A DNA stretch of 64,000 nucleotides. Origin: Paracoccus amoyensis (GTDB lineage: Bacteria; Pseudomonadota; Alphaproteobacteria; Rhodobacterales; Rhodobacteraceae). This document shows, in pieces, positions 1 to 8,455 of this stretch; within the stretch, counting starts at the first letter, position 1, and each line of letters begins with the position of its first letter. Location of the stretch: contig NZ_JACOQL010000005.1 of NCBI RefSeq assembly GCF_014490725.1, positions 186,001-250,000 on the forward strand, in the 5' to 3' direction. A model generated the notes under the pieces. It was not told the DNA's origin. It saw nothing but the letters and a program-made list of their open reading frames with translations, and did not search any database. The position numbers and the translations under genes were made by a program.

Positions 1-1
1 G

Positions 2-745
2 CTGACAGCCGAAGGTGCACGGCTTGTCGCCCCCGCCGAATCCGCCGAACAGGCCGCAATTGCGGCTGCTGAGGCGACCCGCCGCGAAGCCGGACTGACG
101 GGCCAGCTTCGCATCGGGGCGCCCGATGGTTGCGCGAACTATCTGTTGCCGCAGATTGCGCGCGATTTGTGCCAGCAGCATTCGGGGTTGGAAATTCAGA
201 TCGTGGCTTTGCCGCGTGTCGTGAACCTGACCAAGCGAGAGGCAGATATGGCGGTCGCGGTTTCCCCGCCCGATACGGGGCGACTGGTGGTGCAGCGGCT
301 GACCGATTATCGCCTGCATCTGGCGGCGCATGAGGATTATCTGAAACAGCGCCCGCCTATTAACGGTCTTCCTGATCTGAGCGGGCACCGTATGATCAGC
401 TATATCCCCGATATGATCTTCGACCGCGAATTGGACTATCTGTCGGAAACGGGCGTGGAAAGCGCCGCAATAACCTCGAATTCGGTTTCGGTTCAGATGC
501 AGGCGATCCGTGCAGGTGCCGGGCTTGGGATCGTCCACGACTTCGCCATTCCTTTTGCGCCGGGCGTGCGGCGCATTCTGCCGGATCGAATCGCCTTGAA
601 GCGCACATTCTGGCTGATCCGCCACGCAGATGACCGTGCATCGCGCCGCCTTACCCTTCTTGCCGAGATTCTGGCACAAGCAATACGTGTTGAAGTTGCG
701 CGATTAGAGGCGCAAGTTTCAGCATCTGAGCATCGTCTTGCTTGA
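2..745 (+). CDS. LysR-family transcriptional regulator, C-terminal part (start outside window)
   Basis: An open frame enters from the left edge and ends at the TGA at 743-745. It encodes about 247 residues. The first 35 or so look like the linker helix after a LysR winged helix. From GQLRIGAP onward it is a periplasmic-binding-protein-like effector domain (LPQIARDL, then READMAVAVS, then AIRAGAGLGIVHDF), as in the LysR substrate-binding fold. The DNA-binding domain lies outside the window. The ligand and targets are unknown; the next gene encodes a CBS-domain protein with no obvious regulatory tie. Confidence 0.88.
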   Translation: MTAEGARLVAPAESAEQAAIAAAEATRREAGLTGQLRIGAPDGCANYLLPQIARDLCQQHSGLEIQIVALPRVVNLTKREADMAVAVSPPDTGRLVVQRLTDYRLHLAAHEDYLKQRPPINGLPDLSGHRMISYIPDMIFDRELDYLSETGVESAAITSNSVSVQMQAIRAGAGLGIVHDFAIPFAPGVRRILPDRIALKRTFWLIRHADDRASRRLTLLAEILAQAIRVEVARLEAQVSASEHRLA

Positions 746-801
746 CGCGACCAAGAAGGCGAAAAATAATCAACTCAACCACATGGTGAGGAGAACGTTA
801 A

Positions 802-1263
802 ATGTTGGTCAATCAGATGCTTTCGATGAAGTCGACTTCCGGCAAGGCTGGAATCGAAGCTCAGACCATCATCACAATCACGCCGGAGGCAACTTTGGCA
901 GAGGCTGCCAAATTGCTGTCCGAGCGACGGATCGGTGCCGTGGTGGTATCAACCGATGGCAAGACACCCGCCGGGATCTTGTCCGAGCGTGATATCGTTC
1001 GGCAGCTGGGGGCACATGGCCCCGAAATCTTGTCGGTGCCGATCAGTCAGGTGATGACAACATCGGTTCAGACCTGCACGACCGGCGAGGATGCATTGGT
1101 CATTCTAGAGCGTATGACCCAGGGACGTTTCCGTCACCTGCCGGTGATCGATGAAGATGGCCATATGCTTGGCGTGATTTCGATTGGCGACGCGGTGAGT
1201 GGCAGATTGAAGGAGCTGGCGGCAGAGAAAGAAGCGCTGACGGGCATGATTATGGGCAGCTAA
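802..1263 (+). CDS. CBS domain-containing protein (tandem CBS pair)
   Basis: The protein has 153 residues and consists almost entirely of two CBS motifs, roughly residues 15-75 and 80-140. Typical CBS features are present: a T/S-TVxxA-like start (ITPEATLAEAAKLL), GAVVVSTDGKTPAGILSERDIVRQ, then FRHLPVIDEDGHMLGVISIGD. Such small stand-alone proteins usually bind adenosine nucleotides and act as energy sensors. The ATG at 802 follows a GAGGAGA ribosome-binding site. The gene lies between the LysR gene and coaD, all on the plus strand. The regulated partner is not apparent. Confidence 0.9.
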   Translation: MLVNQMLSMKSTSGKAGIEAQTIITITPEATLAEAAKLLSERRIGAVVVSTDGKTPAGILSERDIVRQLGAHGPEILSVPISQVMTTSVQTCTTGEDALVILERMTQGRFRHLPVIDEDGHMLGVISIGDAVSGRLKELAAEKEALTGMIMGS

Positions 1264-1350
1264 TCCAACCGAAGTGCCGGCGATCTGCTTGCATTTCCGG
1301 CTCAGTTCAGTTTTGGCTGCGGTAATCGTCTCGCACAAGGACAGGTGACA

Positions 1351-1842
1351 ATGCGCATCGGACTTTATCCCGGCACCTTTGATCCGATCACTCTGGGGCA
1401 TGTTGACATCATCCAGCGTGCGACCGCGCTGGTTGACCGTCTGGTAATTGGCGTTGCCATCAACCGCGACAAGGGGCCGCTGTTTGATCTGGAGGAACGC
1501 GTTGCAATGGTTCAGGCCGAATGCGACGCGATCGCGCTGAACAGTGGAACCGAAATTCTGGTGCATCCGTTCGAAAATTTGCTGATCGATTGCGCCCGAG
1601 ATGTGGGTGCGGGTGTTATTATTCGCGGTCTGCGCGCGGTTGCCGATTTTGAATATGAATTTCAGATGGTTGGCATGAACCGGGCATTGGATTCTGGCGT
1701 TGAGACGGTGTTTCTGATGGCAGACGCAAGACGGCAAGCCATCGCGTCAAAGCTGGTCAAGGAAATTGCCCGTCTGGGTGGTGAGGTAGCGAAATTCGTC
1801 ACGCCGCCGGTGCGCGATGCATTGATCGAGAAATATAAATGA
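1351..1842 (+). CDS. coaD: Pantetheine-phosphate adenylyltransferase (CoaD)
   Basis: This enzyme transfers AMP from ATP to 4'-phosphopantetheine to make dephospho-CoA, the penultimate step of coenzyme A synthesis. The 163-residue protein has the nucleotidyltransferase signature GTFDPITLGH (residues 8-17) and the C-terminal SKLVKEIARLGG segment matching the ISSTxVR-type ATP-binding motif. Length is normal for CoaD. A GTG at 1345 would add two residues, but family members begin with M-x-IGLYPGTF, so the ATG at 1351 is preferred; AAGGACAGG lies upstream. A small reading frame overlaps its stop by ATGA. Confidence 0.97.
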   Translation: MRIGLYPGTFDPITLGHVDIIQRATALVDRLVIGVAINRDKGPLFDLEERVAMVQAECDAIALNSGTEILVHPFENLLIDCARDVGAGVIIRGLRAVADFEYEFQMVGMNRALDSGVETVFLMADARRQAIASKLVKEIARLGGEVAKFVTPPVRDALIEKYK

Positions 1843-1946
1843 CCATTGTCCAAACATCCGGCCCGCGCCCGATACCAGATGTGCCGCCGCAGCCCTTGCC
1901 CAATCCATCCCCTGATCGCCCCGAAGACGACCAGGAACAGGTCTAA
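1839..1946 (+). CDS. Small proline-rich protein translationally coupled to coaD
   Basis: A 35-codon frame starts at an ATG that overlaps the coaD stop (ATGA at 1839-1842) and ends at TAA 1944-1946. The deduced peptide is rich in proline and acidic residues (PRPIPDVPPQPLPNPSPDRPEDDQEQ) with no membrane segment. The ATGA overlap is the same coupling seen for real gene pairs in this window (pyrC-pyrE, hisC-tyrA), which argues that it is translated. It overlaps the convergent SDR gene by 4 bases. I do not recognise the family; it could be spurious. Confidence 0.45.
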   Translation: MTIVQTSGPRPIPDVPPQPLPNPSPDRPEDDQEQV

Positions 1947-2665
1947 CCACGCCCGATAAAGGGCATGTTGGTCGCCATGACCGTCATGAACTGCACATTT
2001 GCGCCGTCCGGCAGGCTTGCCATGTGCAACACCGCATCTGCCACGACCGAAACATCCATCAACGGTTCTGCGGTTGGCGATGAGGCGCTGACCTTGGTCA
2101 GCAGCTCTGTCGCTGCATTTCCAATATCGATCTGACCGCAGGCGATATTAAAGGCTCGGCCATCCAGCGACAGGCTGCGGGTCAGGCCCGTAACGGCGTG
2201 CTTCGAGGTGGTATAGGCGATGGAACCCGCACGCGGCGAATGTGCCGAGATCGAGCCGTTGTTGATGATCCGCCCCCCTTGCGGCGCTTGTGCCCGCATG
2301 ATGCGAAAGGCTGCACTGGCGCAGTGGAACATGCCGATGACGTTGACATTGATGACATCCGCAAAGGACCGAGGTGAAATTTCATCCGGCAAGGCGGGAT
2401 CGGCACCGCGTCCAGCATTGTTGAAGACGACATCAAGCCGTCCCCATGCCTGCACAGTCTTGTTGAACGCTGCATCGACGGCCTGTGCATCAGTCACATC
2501 ACAGGGCAGGATCAGCGCGTCGTTGCCTTGCGTCGTTTCTTGCAGGCTGTCCTTGCGCCGGCCGATCAGTCCGACCTTCCAGCCTGCCTGCTGAAAGCGA
2601 CGGGCAGTTGCCCGCCCAATGCCGCTGCCCGCGCCTGTGATCAGGATGCTGCGCCGATCCGTCAT
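1943..2665 (-). CDS. SDR family NAD(P)-dependent oxidoreductase
   Basis: This is a classical short-chain dehydrogenase/reductase of 240 residues. The Rossmann cofactor loop TGAGSGIG is at residues 10-17, the NNAG motif at about 86-89, the catalytic Ser is in NNGSISA, and the YTTSK motif supplies Tyr/Lys near residues 151-155. The gene lies 5 bp downstream of a fumarylacetoacetate hydrolase-family gene on the same strand. The two probably form a catabolic pair, for example in sugar-acid or aromatic acid degradation, but the substrate cannot be told from sequence. Confidence 0.93.
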   Translation of the reverse strand: MTDRRSILITGAGSGIGRATARRFQQAGWKVGLIGRRKDSLQETTQGNDALILPCDVTDAQAVDAAFNKTVQAWGRLDVVFNNAGRGADPALPDEISPRSFADVINVNVIGMFHCASAAFRIMRAQAPQGGRIINNGSISAHSPRAGSIAYTTSKHAVTGLTRSLSLDGRAFNIACGQIDIGNAATELLTKVSASSPTAEPLMDVSVVADAVLHMASLPDGANVQFMTVMATNMPFIGRG

Positions 2666-2670
2666 TTCAT

Positions 2671-3525
2671 CTACCCCTCGACGACCCGCTGTGTTTGTTC
2701 GCCCAAACCGTCGATGCCCAGCCGCATCACTTGCCCGTCACGCAGATAAACCGGAGGCTTTTGTCCCATGCCCACCCCCGGTGGCGTGCCGGTGGTAATC
2801 ACGTCACCCGGTTTCAGCGTGGTAAAACGAGAGCAATAGGAGACGATTTCGGCGGGGCCAAAGACCATGGTCGCCGTGCTGCCGCTTTGATAGCGGTGGC
2901 CGTCAACTTCCAACCACATCGGCAGTGCGTTCGGATTGGGGATTTCATCCGCCGTTACAAGCCATGGGCCGATCGGACCAAACCCGTCATATCCCTTGCC
3001 CTTGTCCCATGTGCCGCCGCGCTTCAACTGCCAGTCGCGTTCGCTGATATCATTAACCAGACAATAGCCAGCAATGTGGTTCAGGGCATTCGCTTGGGCG
3101 ACGTTGCGGGCCTCGGCGCCGATGACAATGCCCAGCTCGACTTCCCAATCGGTCGATGCGGATCCTGGTGGCAGGCGCAGCTCATCGTCCGGACCGGCGA
3201 TCGAGGTGGTCCATTTCGTAAAAACAACCGGCTCAGACGGCACATCCATTCCGGCTTCTGCCGCGTGGTCGGCATAGTTCAGGCCAATCGCAAGGAACTT
3301 TCCGACGCTGCCGACACATGCGCCAAGGCGTAGGTCGTTTTGCGGCATGCCGTCGACCACTGGCAGCGAAAAGATATCGATTTCGCGCAGCGCCGCCAAG
3401 CCTTGCGGCGTCAGCACGTCGCCCGCGATATCGCTGCAATATCCGCTAAGGTCGCGAACTCTGCCTTGCGTGTCCAATAGACCGGGCTTTTCCGCCCCCG
3501 CAATGCCATAGCGAACCAGTTTCAT
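2671..3525 (-). CDS. Fumarylacetoacetate hydrolase (FAH) family protein
   Basis: The protein has 284 residues: a short N-terminal domain followed by the FAH catalytic fold from about residue 70. The family's metal-binding acidic residues are visible in DWEVELGIVIG and the following VNDISERDWQ, and the C-terminal VITTGTPPGVG is a hallmark. Members hydrolyse C-C bonds or decarboxylate 2-oxo acids, for example acylpyruvases or 2,4-diketo-3-deoxy-sugar acid hydrolases. The ATG at 3525 is chosen over an upstream in-frame start because AAGGGAGG precedes it. It is upstream of the SDR gene in a likely two-gene operon. Confidence 0.93.
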   Translation of the reverse strand: MKLVRYGIAGAEKPGLLDTQGRVRDLSGYCSDIAGDVLTPQGLAALREIDIFSLPVVDGMPQNDLRLGACVGSVGKFLAIGLNYADHAAEAGMDVPSEPVVFTKWTTSIAGPDDELRLPPGSASTDWEVELGIVIGAEARNVAQANALNHIAGYCLVNDISERDWQLKRGGTWDKGKGYDGFGPIGPWLVTADEIPNPNALPMWLEVDGHRYQSGSTATMVFGPAEIVSYCSRFTTLKPGDVITTGTPPGVGMGQKPPVYLRDGQVMRLGIDGLGEQTQRVVEG

Positions 3526-3669
3526 ATGCTTCCCTCCCTTTTGGCGGTGCGATCGCACCGGCGATTAGTTTCACTTTGGGCATGGTAATGGAAGTCAGCA
3601 GTCGGGATTTTCTTTGATTGGATAATGCTGTGGGTTGAAATTATTGGCATAGCCAGCCGTTGAACGAAA

Positions 3670-3696
3670 ACGGCCCGCAGCGAATGTGCGGGCCGT
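3670..3696 (-). terminator. Intrinsic terminator downstream of the bactofilin gene
   Basis: Perfect 10-bp arms (ACGGCCCGCA and TGCGGGCCGT) flank a 7-base loop. Read on the minus strand, the hairpin is followed by TTTTCG. It lies 27 bp past the bactofilin stop and ends the M23-bactofilin unit. Nothing else is recognised between here and the FAH start. Confidence 0.8.
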
Positions 3697-3722
3697 CTGA
3701 ATTCGTATTTCAAAGCTGATAA

Positions 3723-4223
3723 TTAGCCTGCGTTTGGCGGGGCCAGTTTCTTGGTGCCGCCATTTGCCAGCGGATCTTCCTGACGCTGAACCGAGCCTTC
3801 GAAATGGGCGCCGGATTCAATCGCGATGGTCTTGTGGATGATGTCGCCTTCGACACGGGCCGTCGCCGACAGACGGACTTTTAGACCGCGAACGCGACCG
3901 ATCACCCGGCCATGCACGATCACATCGTCACCGACGATCTCACCCTTGATCGTGGCGCTTTCGCCGACGGTCAGTTGATGCGCGCGCACGTCACCTTCGA
4001 CGTTTCCTTCGATCTGGATATCGCCCTGCGTGCGGATGTTGCCGGTCACTGTCAGGTCTGACGACAGAACAGATGGCGTCGAGCGCCCACGCGGTGCGGC
4101 AGCTGCTGCCGCTGTTTCCGGAGTGCGCTCGGCTGCGGCGGGAGCCGGGCTCGGTTCGATATTTTCCACCGGAGCGGAGCCTTGTTGAGGACGATTTTCG
4201 GTCACACGAGTCTTAGAAAACAT
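3723..4223 (-). CDS. Bactofilin family cytoskeletal protein
   Basis: The protein has 166 residues. A disordered Pro/Ala-rich N-terminus (about 1-50) precedes the bactofilin (DUF583) right-handed beta-helix at about residues 55-145, seen as repeating hydrophobic strands (VLSSDLTVTGNIRT, IQIEGNVEGDVRA, TVGESATIKGEIVG, VIVHGRVIGRVRG). Bactofilins polymerise without nucleotide and scaffold cell-wall enzymes at the membrane. The ATG overlaps the end of the upstream M23 peptidase gene by 11 bp, the well-known bactofilin-M23 pairing used for cell-shape control. Confidence 0.95.
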   Translation of the reverse strand: MFSKTRVTENRPQQGSAPVENIEPSPAPAAAERTPETAAAAAAPRGRSTPSVLSSDLTVTGNIRTQGDIQIEGNVEGDVRAHQLTVGESATIKGEIVGDDVIVHGRVIGRVRGLKVRLSATARVEGDIIHKTIAIESGAHFEGSVQRQEDPLANGGTKKLAPPNAG

Positions 4224-5520
4224 TGTCTGCTGCCTTGATGAAGCTCATCGGATCTACGGCCCGACCATTCATGCGCACTTCATAATGCAGGTGCGGCCCG
4301 GTCGAACGCCCAGTATTTCCCATATCACCGATCAACTCGCCTTGCGACACCCTTTGGCCCACTTTTACGCGAATACGCGACAGGTGGCCAAAACGGGTCT
4401 CAACGCCCAGTTCATGCTCGATCTTGATCAGGTTGCCATAGGCACCCTGACGGCTAGCATGGGTGATAACACCATCGCCCGTGGCATAGACCGGAGTGCC
4501 GATCGGGGCGGCCATGTCGATGCCTTCATGGCGGCGGCCCCAACGACGCCCAAAATTAGAGCTGTAGCGAAACGAGCTTTTGACCGGCATCGCCAGGGGC
4601 AGTTTTTCCATGGCGATACGGTAAGTATTCATCTGGTCCAGCGTCACGATGATTTGGTTCGCCTTGGTTTCGCCCTGTGACAGTGCAGCGTCGCCACGGG
4701 TCGAACGCGACACCGGCGTCAGCGGACCACCCTGACCCGAATAACCACTGCGAATGGTCGATAGAACGTCTTCGGGGTTCATGCCGACCGAACGGAAAAC
4801 ATCATCCAAGGGCTCGACCGAGACGGTTACGGCGTTTTCCAGCTGCGTCAGAATTTCATCATTGCGGGCCAGGATTTCATCACGCTCGACCGTCAGATCA
4901 TCGGCGGCCTTCTGCGCTTCTTCGGCTTGCTGAACGGCGGATGCGCGTTCGGTTGCTGCTTGGCGAAGTTCGCCGGACAATATGTCCAGTGCGGTTGAAA
5001 CTTCTTCATCGCGGGCCGGAGTGGCGGCAACATCGGCGCCTTCGGTCGTGGTTGCGGCGATCCGCTGCGCATCGTTACGTTCGGTGATGGCGTCACGCAA
5101 TGTCGACTGAACCGCACCAAGCCCGGTCTCCAATTCGCGGCGACCTTCTTCAGAGGCCAGCAACTTTGACTGCATCTGCGAGACTTGCTCAAGCGCGACG
5201 GCAAAGCGGTTCTGGGCGGCAACAGCTTCGGCGGCGCGGGCGTCACGTTCTTCCGACAGCTGATTCAGACGCTCTTCAAAGGCGGCCTGCGTGCGCTGCA
5301 CCTGATCGCGCGAACTGCCCGAACTGATTGCGTCAATGGCAAGGATCGAACTGGCCACCAAAGTCCAGCCGAACACAAGGGAAATGCCGCCGATGCCGGC
5401 CAATTGAGTGAGGGGGGTCAGTCGAACGAACCGCGTGGCATCTTCAGAGCGCAGGAACATCCGTTTTTCAGGAAGAATGCGTTCCAACGACGCGTTGAGG
5501 CGGTTCAAAGCTTTCGGCAA
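4213..5520 (-). CDS. M23 family peptidoglycan metallopeptidase with membrane anchor and coiled coil
   Basis: The call is about 435 residues from a TTG at 5520, which has GGGGGA upstream; an ATG at 5460 is the alternative. A transmembrane helix (LAGIGGISLVFGWTLVASSILAI) follows residue 35. A long periplasmic coiled coil covers about residues 65-200, and the LytM/M23 domain about 315-420. The zinc ligands are present (HEGID for HxxxD, and HLHYE for HxH), so it should be an active endopeptidase. The same frame continues open upstream to 6078 but lacks homology there and overlaps the next gene. It is co-transcribed with the bactofilin gene and likely directed by it. Confidence 0.92.
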   Translation of the reverse strand: MPKALNRLNASLERILPEKRMFLRSEDATRFVRLTPLTQLAGIGGISLVFGWTLVASSILAIDAISSGSSRDQVQRTQAAFEERLNQLSEERDARAAEAVAAQNRFAVALEQVSQMQSKLLASEEGRRELETGLGAVQSTLRDAITERNDAQRIAATTTEGADVAATPARDEEVSTALDILSGELRQAATERASAVQQAEEAQKAADDLTVERDEILARNDEILTQLENAVTVSVEPLDDVFRSVGMNPEDVLSTIRSGYSGQGGPLTPVSRSTRGDAALSQGETKANQIIVTLDQMNTYRIAMEKLPLAMPVKSSFRYSSNFGRRWGRRHEGIDMAAPIGTPVYATGDGVITHASRQGAYGNLIKIEHELGVETRFGHLSRIRVKVGQRVSQGELIGDMGNTGRSTGPHLHYEVRMNGRAVDPMSFIKAADNVF

Positions 5521-5704
5521 GGCAGGTCCCCCGATGGCGCGTCCCTTGCGGTGATGGTGGGACGATCTGGTTCCATTAGAGTGCGGGTAAACAAGACCTG
5601 TGCTAAGTTGGCAACAAGCCAGCCGCCGAAGGTTCCATAGATGCGCGGATACCCGCCCTGATGGGCGGTAATTTGCCGAAAAATGCTGCGAATGCGAGAT
5701 ATTG

Positions 5705-7102
5705 TCAGGCAATTTCATATGGCAATGGCCCATTTCTGTCTGATGGAATTCGTAATGGTCGGTCAATCGGCGGCACAGACCGTTGGTGACAGTCCGGTCG
5801 CGGACAGATTCGGCAAGAGATTCCGATCGGCTCGAACATGCTGGGGCGGGACAGGTCCAGCCCGTCTGCATAGACCAGATGATCGGCATAGCCGACTTCG
5901 CATCCAAGACCGATGGCAAAGCGGCGGACGGGGGCGTTAAAGGCGCCCGCGTGTTTCGATACATCGCGGGACAGCAGCAGATAGCGCACACCATCTGGTG
6001 TTTCGGCCAGTTGTCGTAAAAACCGGCCGGGCTGTTCGAACGCTTGATGCACATTCCACAGCGGGCAAGCGCCGCCAAAACGGGCGAATTGCAGCCGCGC
6101 GGCCGAGTGGCGTTTGGTAATCGTCCCAGCCTGATCGACGCGCACGAAAAAGAACGGCACGCCCTTGATTCCGGGCCGCTGCAAGGTTGACAGCCGGTGC
6201 GCCACCTGTTCCAGCGACGCGCCGAACAAATGGGACAGGCGTTCCAGATCGTGACGCTCGGCCTGGGCGGCGGCGATGAAGGCGCGATAGGGCATCAATG
6301 CTGCACCCGCAAAGTAATTCGCCAATCCGACCCGGGCGATCTCTCGGGCTGTCTGACTGCGAAATCGCGCCAGATCCAATGTCGCTTCCAAAAGGCCGTT
6401 CTGCTTTTCCAGTGCAACCAGATGTAACAGCTGAAAAACCTGTGTCGCGCGCTCTGCCGCAGCATTCACCAGCACTATATTGCCTTCGCGATGAAAAACC
6501 GCGGTGGCGGGTAATTCGACCTGTTTGACCGTGATTCCGCTAGCGGCCAAAGCCTCGACCGCGATGGTCCAGGGGTCAGCGCGTTTGCCATCCGGGCAGG
6601 CATAACGTTCGGCGGCCCGGTCAACCGCGTCGATATAGTTGTCGCAATAGTGAAAGAAGTCGCGCACTTCTTCCCACGGGGTTGAAACGGTGTTCTGGCC
6701 TGCCGCACCGATAGCCTCATCCAGCGCGGCAAGGCGTTCCTGACTTTGTCGATGCAATTGATAAAGGTCCAAGAACGCGCGGGCCAGGATCGGCGCGTTC
6801 GTCGCGGCAAGCCGCAGATCAGCCAGCGGAGGCGTTGCGTCGAAAACCGGATCTGCCAACGCCTCTTGCATATCAACGACCATCCGCTCGGCGTCGCCGG
6901 CAGACAGGGTGGTCAGGTCGACGCCAAATTCCTGTGCTAGCCGCAGAAGCACCCCGGCGGAGATCGGGCGGTGATTGTTTTCCATCTGCGACAGGTAGGG
7001 CAGCGAAATTCCCAGGCGTTCGGCGAAGTGGCGCTGCGTCAGCCCGCTGCGCGCCCGTGTTTCACGAAGGGAAGTTCCGGCATAGATCTTTTGCGTGGCC
7101 AT
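5705..7102 (-). CDS. Short-chain acyl-CoA-responsive XRE regulator (ScfR/PccR/RamB type)
   Basis: The protein has 465 residues. The N-terminal XRE helix-turn-helix is at about 7-65 (LRETRARSGLTQRHFAERLGISLPY). It is followed by an IrrE/ImmA-like domain and a C-terminal DUF2083-type region ending in a Cys-rich CRICPRPDCHQR. This is the layout of the regulators that control propionyl-CoA, methylmalonyl-CoA or glyoxylate-cycle genes in Rhodobacter and Paracoccus. Which member this is cannot be decided here. The ATG at 7102 starts a normal XRE N-terminus; the open frame upstream is rejected. Two TTTGCAAA boxes sit 18-46 bp upstream, implying autoregulation. Confidence 0.92.
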   Translation of the reverse strand: MATQKIYAGTSLRETRARSGLTQRHFAERLGISLPYLSQMENNHRPISAGVLLRLAQEFGVDLTTLSAGDAERMVVDMQEALADPVFDATPPLADLRLAATNAPILARAFLDLYQLHRQSQERLAALDEAIGAAGQNTVSTPWEEVRDFFHYCDNYIDAVDRAAERYACPDGKRADPWTIAVEALAASGITVKQVELPATAVFHREGNIVLVNAAAERATQVFQLLHLVALEKQNGLLEATLDLARFRSQTAREIARVGLANYFAGAALMPYRAFIAAAQAERHDLERLSHLFGASLEQVAHRLSTLQRPGIKGVPFFFVRVDQAGTITKRHSAARLQFARFGGACPLWNVHQAFEQPGRFLRQLAETPDGVRYLLLSRDVSKHAGAFNAPVRRFAIGLGCEVGYADHLVYADGLDLSRPSMFEPIGISCRICPRPDCHQRSVPPIDRPLRIPSDRNGPLPYEIA

Positions 7103-7119
7103 TTTGCTGCGTCCCGTGT

Positions 7120-7148
7120 TTTGCAAATAATCCAATAGCCTTTGCAAA
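7120..7148 (-). promoter_or_regulatory. Paired TTTGCAAA palindromes, likely ScfR-type operator
   Basis: Two perfect copies of the 8-bp palindrome TTTGCAAA lie at 7120-7127 and 7141-7148, centred 21 bp apart (two helical turns). They are immediately upstream of the ScfR-type gene. TTTGCAAA is, to my knowledge, the core element recognised by this regulator family. Position and phasing support autoregulation; binding is inferred. Confidence 0.7.
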
Positions 7149-7258
7149 TACACTGGCGCAAGCCAGATGAGGGCAACGAAGGACAGGGAGGCGACGCCAC
7201 GGATATTCATTCCGACACGATGCACGCGATTGGTTAAAATCCCGTTGTCGCCTGCGGA

Positions 7259-8455
7259 TCAGTCGCCCATCGACAATTGGCGTTCCCTGCGGAAGACCCA
7301 CGTGATCGCCAGCAGACTGCCGAGGGCAGAGCAGCACATGATGATCAGCAACGGTGTCGCACCAGACCCCGGTGTCAGAAAAACACCAGCAAGTGCTGAC
7401 AATATCGCGCCGCCTGCGACAGCCAGGGCGCCGCCCAAGCCGCTGGCCGTGCCCGCCAGTTCAGGGCGCACATTCATCATCCCGGCATTGGCATTCGGCA
7501 GGACAAGGCCGTTTCCCATGCCCATGACGGCAATTGCGCCAAAGAAAATCCATGGGCTGACAATTCCCATCACGTCGAAAATCAGGGCGATGAACAGCGC
7601 CGTCGCACAAAGAGTCGCGCCAGCCAGAATCATCTGATTAAGGCCCAGCGTCCGCGTGAAACGCGCCGACAGGAAGTTTCCGATCAGATAGCCGATCGAG
7701 GGAGCCATGAAATAATAACCGACCTCTGCCGGGGTCATGTGAAAGACATGCTGACCCACAAAAGGCGCCCCGCCAAGATAGGCGAAGAAGCAGCCCGAAC
7801 TTAGCGTCGCCGCCGCGCAATAGCCCCAGAACCGGACGGAACGCGCAAGAAGCGGATAATTGACCATTTGCTGACGCATCGACAGCCCGCCATAGCGGAC
7901 GGTTTCCCCCATGTTCCACCAGGCGATGACCAGCACCAGAAACCCGATGCCGCCCATCATTGCGAAATTGGCCTGCCAGCCGAATGCCTCATCCAGAAAA
8001 CCGCCGATGACGGGCGCGATCATGGGAACGACCGACATCCCCATCGTCACATAACCAATCATCGAGGCGGCCTCGGCCCCGTCATATTGGTCGCGGATGA
8101 CGGCACGTGGCACCATAATACAGACCGAGATCGCCGACTGGATCAGGCGGAAGAACAGGAACGTTCCTGCGGTCGGCGCCAGCAACGTTCCAACGGTCGC
8201 CAACAGGAAAATGACCAGACCGCCCAGCACAACGGGGCGGCGGCCAAAGCGGTCGCTGATCGGGCCGGCGACAAGCTGCAAAACCGCCGTTGCGCCGATA
8301 TAGGCCGACACTGACAGCTGCATGACGGCGTAATCAACGCCGAAATACTGGGCCATGCCCGGCAGGGATGGCAGGAAAATATTCATGGAAAGCGCGGCGA
8401 TGCCTGACAGCGCCACAAGGGTCAGGATATGTGGCGCTGACCTAGCCGAAGTCAT
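7259..8455 (-). CDS. MFS transporter, Bcr/CflA drug-resistance type
   Basis: About 398 residues form 12 hydrophobic segments. The Bcr/CflA subgroup signature is seen in the first helix (LSMNIFLPSLPGMAQYF), and the MFS loop motif DRFGRRPVVLGG follows helix 2. Such proteins export drugs, or in some cases peptides or sulfonamides, by proton antiport. The ATG at 8455 is chosen; an in-frame TTG at 8476 would lengthen the overlap with the DUF486 gene from 14 to 35 bp. It is downstream of dnaB and the DUF486 gene on the same strand. Confidence 0.9.
   Translation of the reverse strand: MTSARSAPHILTLVALSGIAALSMNIFLPSLPGMAQYFGVDYAVMQLSVSAYIGATAVLQLVAGPISDRFGRRPVVLGGLVIFLLATVGTLLAPTAGTFLFFRLIQSAISVCIMVPRAVIRDQYDGAEAASMIGYVTMGMSVVPMIAPVIGGFLDEAFGWQANFAMMGGIGFLVLVIAWWNMGETVRYGGLSMRQQMVNYPLLARSVRFWGYCAAATLSSGCFFAYLGGAPFVGQHVFHMTPAEVGYYFMAPSIGYLIGNFLSARFTRTLGLNQMILAGATLCATALFIALIFDVMGIVSPWIFFGAIAVMGMGNGLVLPNANAGMMNVRPELAGTASGLGGALAVAGGAILSALAGVFLTPGSGATPLLIIMCCSALGSLLAITWVFRRERQLSMGD

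Noticed and set aside
5521-6078. Upstream extension of the M23 peptidase frame
   Set aside because: It overlaps the regulator gene, lacks M23-protein-like sequence, and the TTG at 5520 with GGGGGA is a better start.
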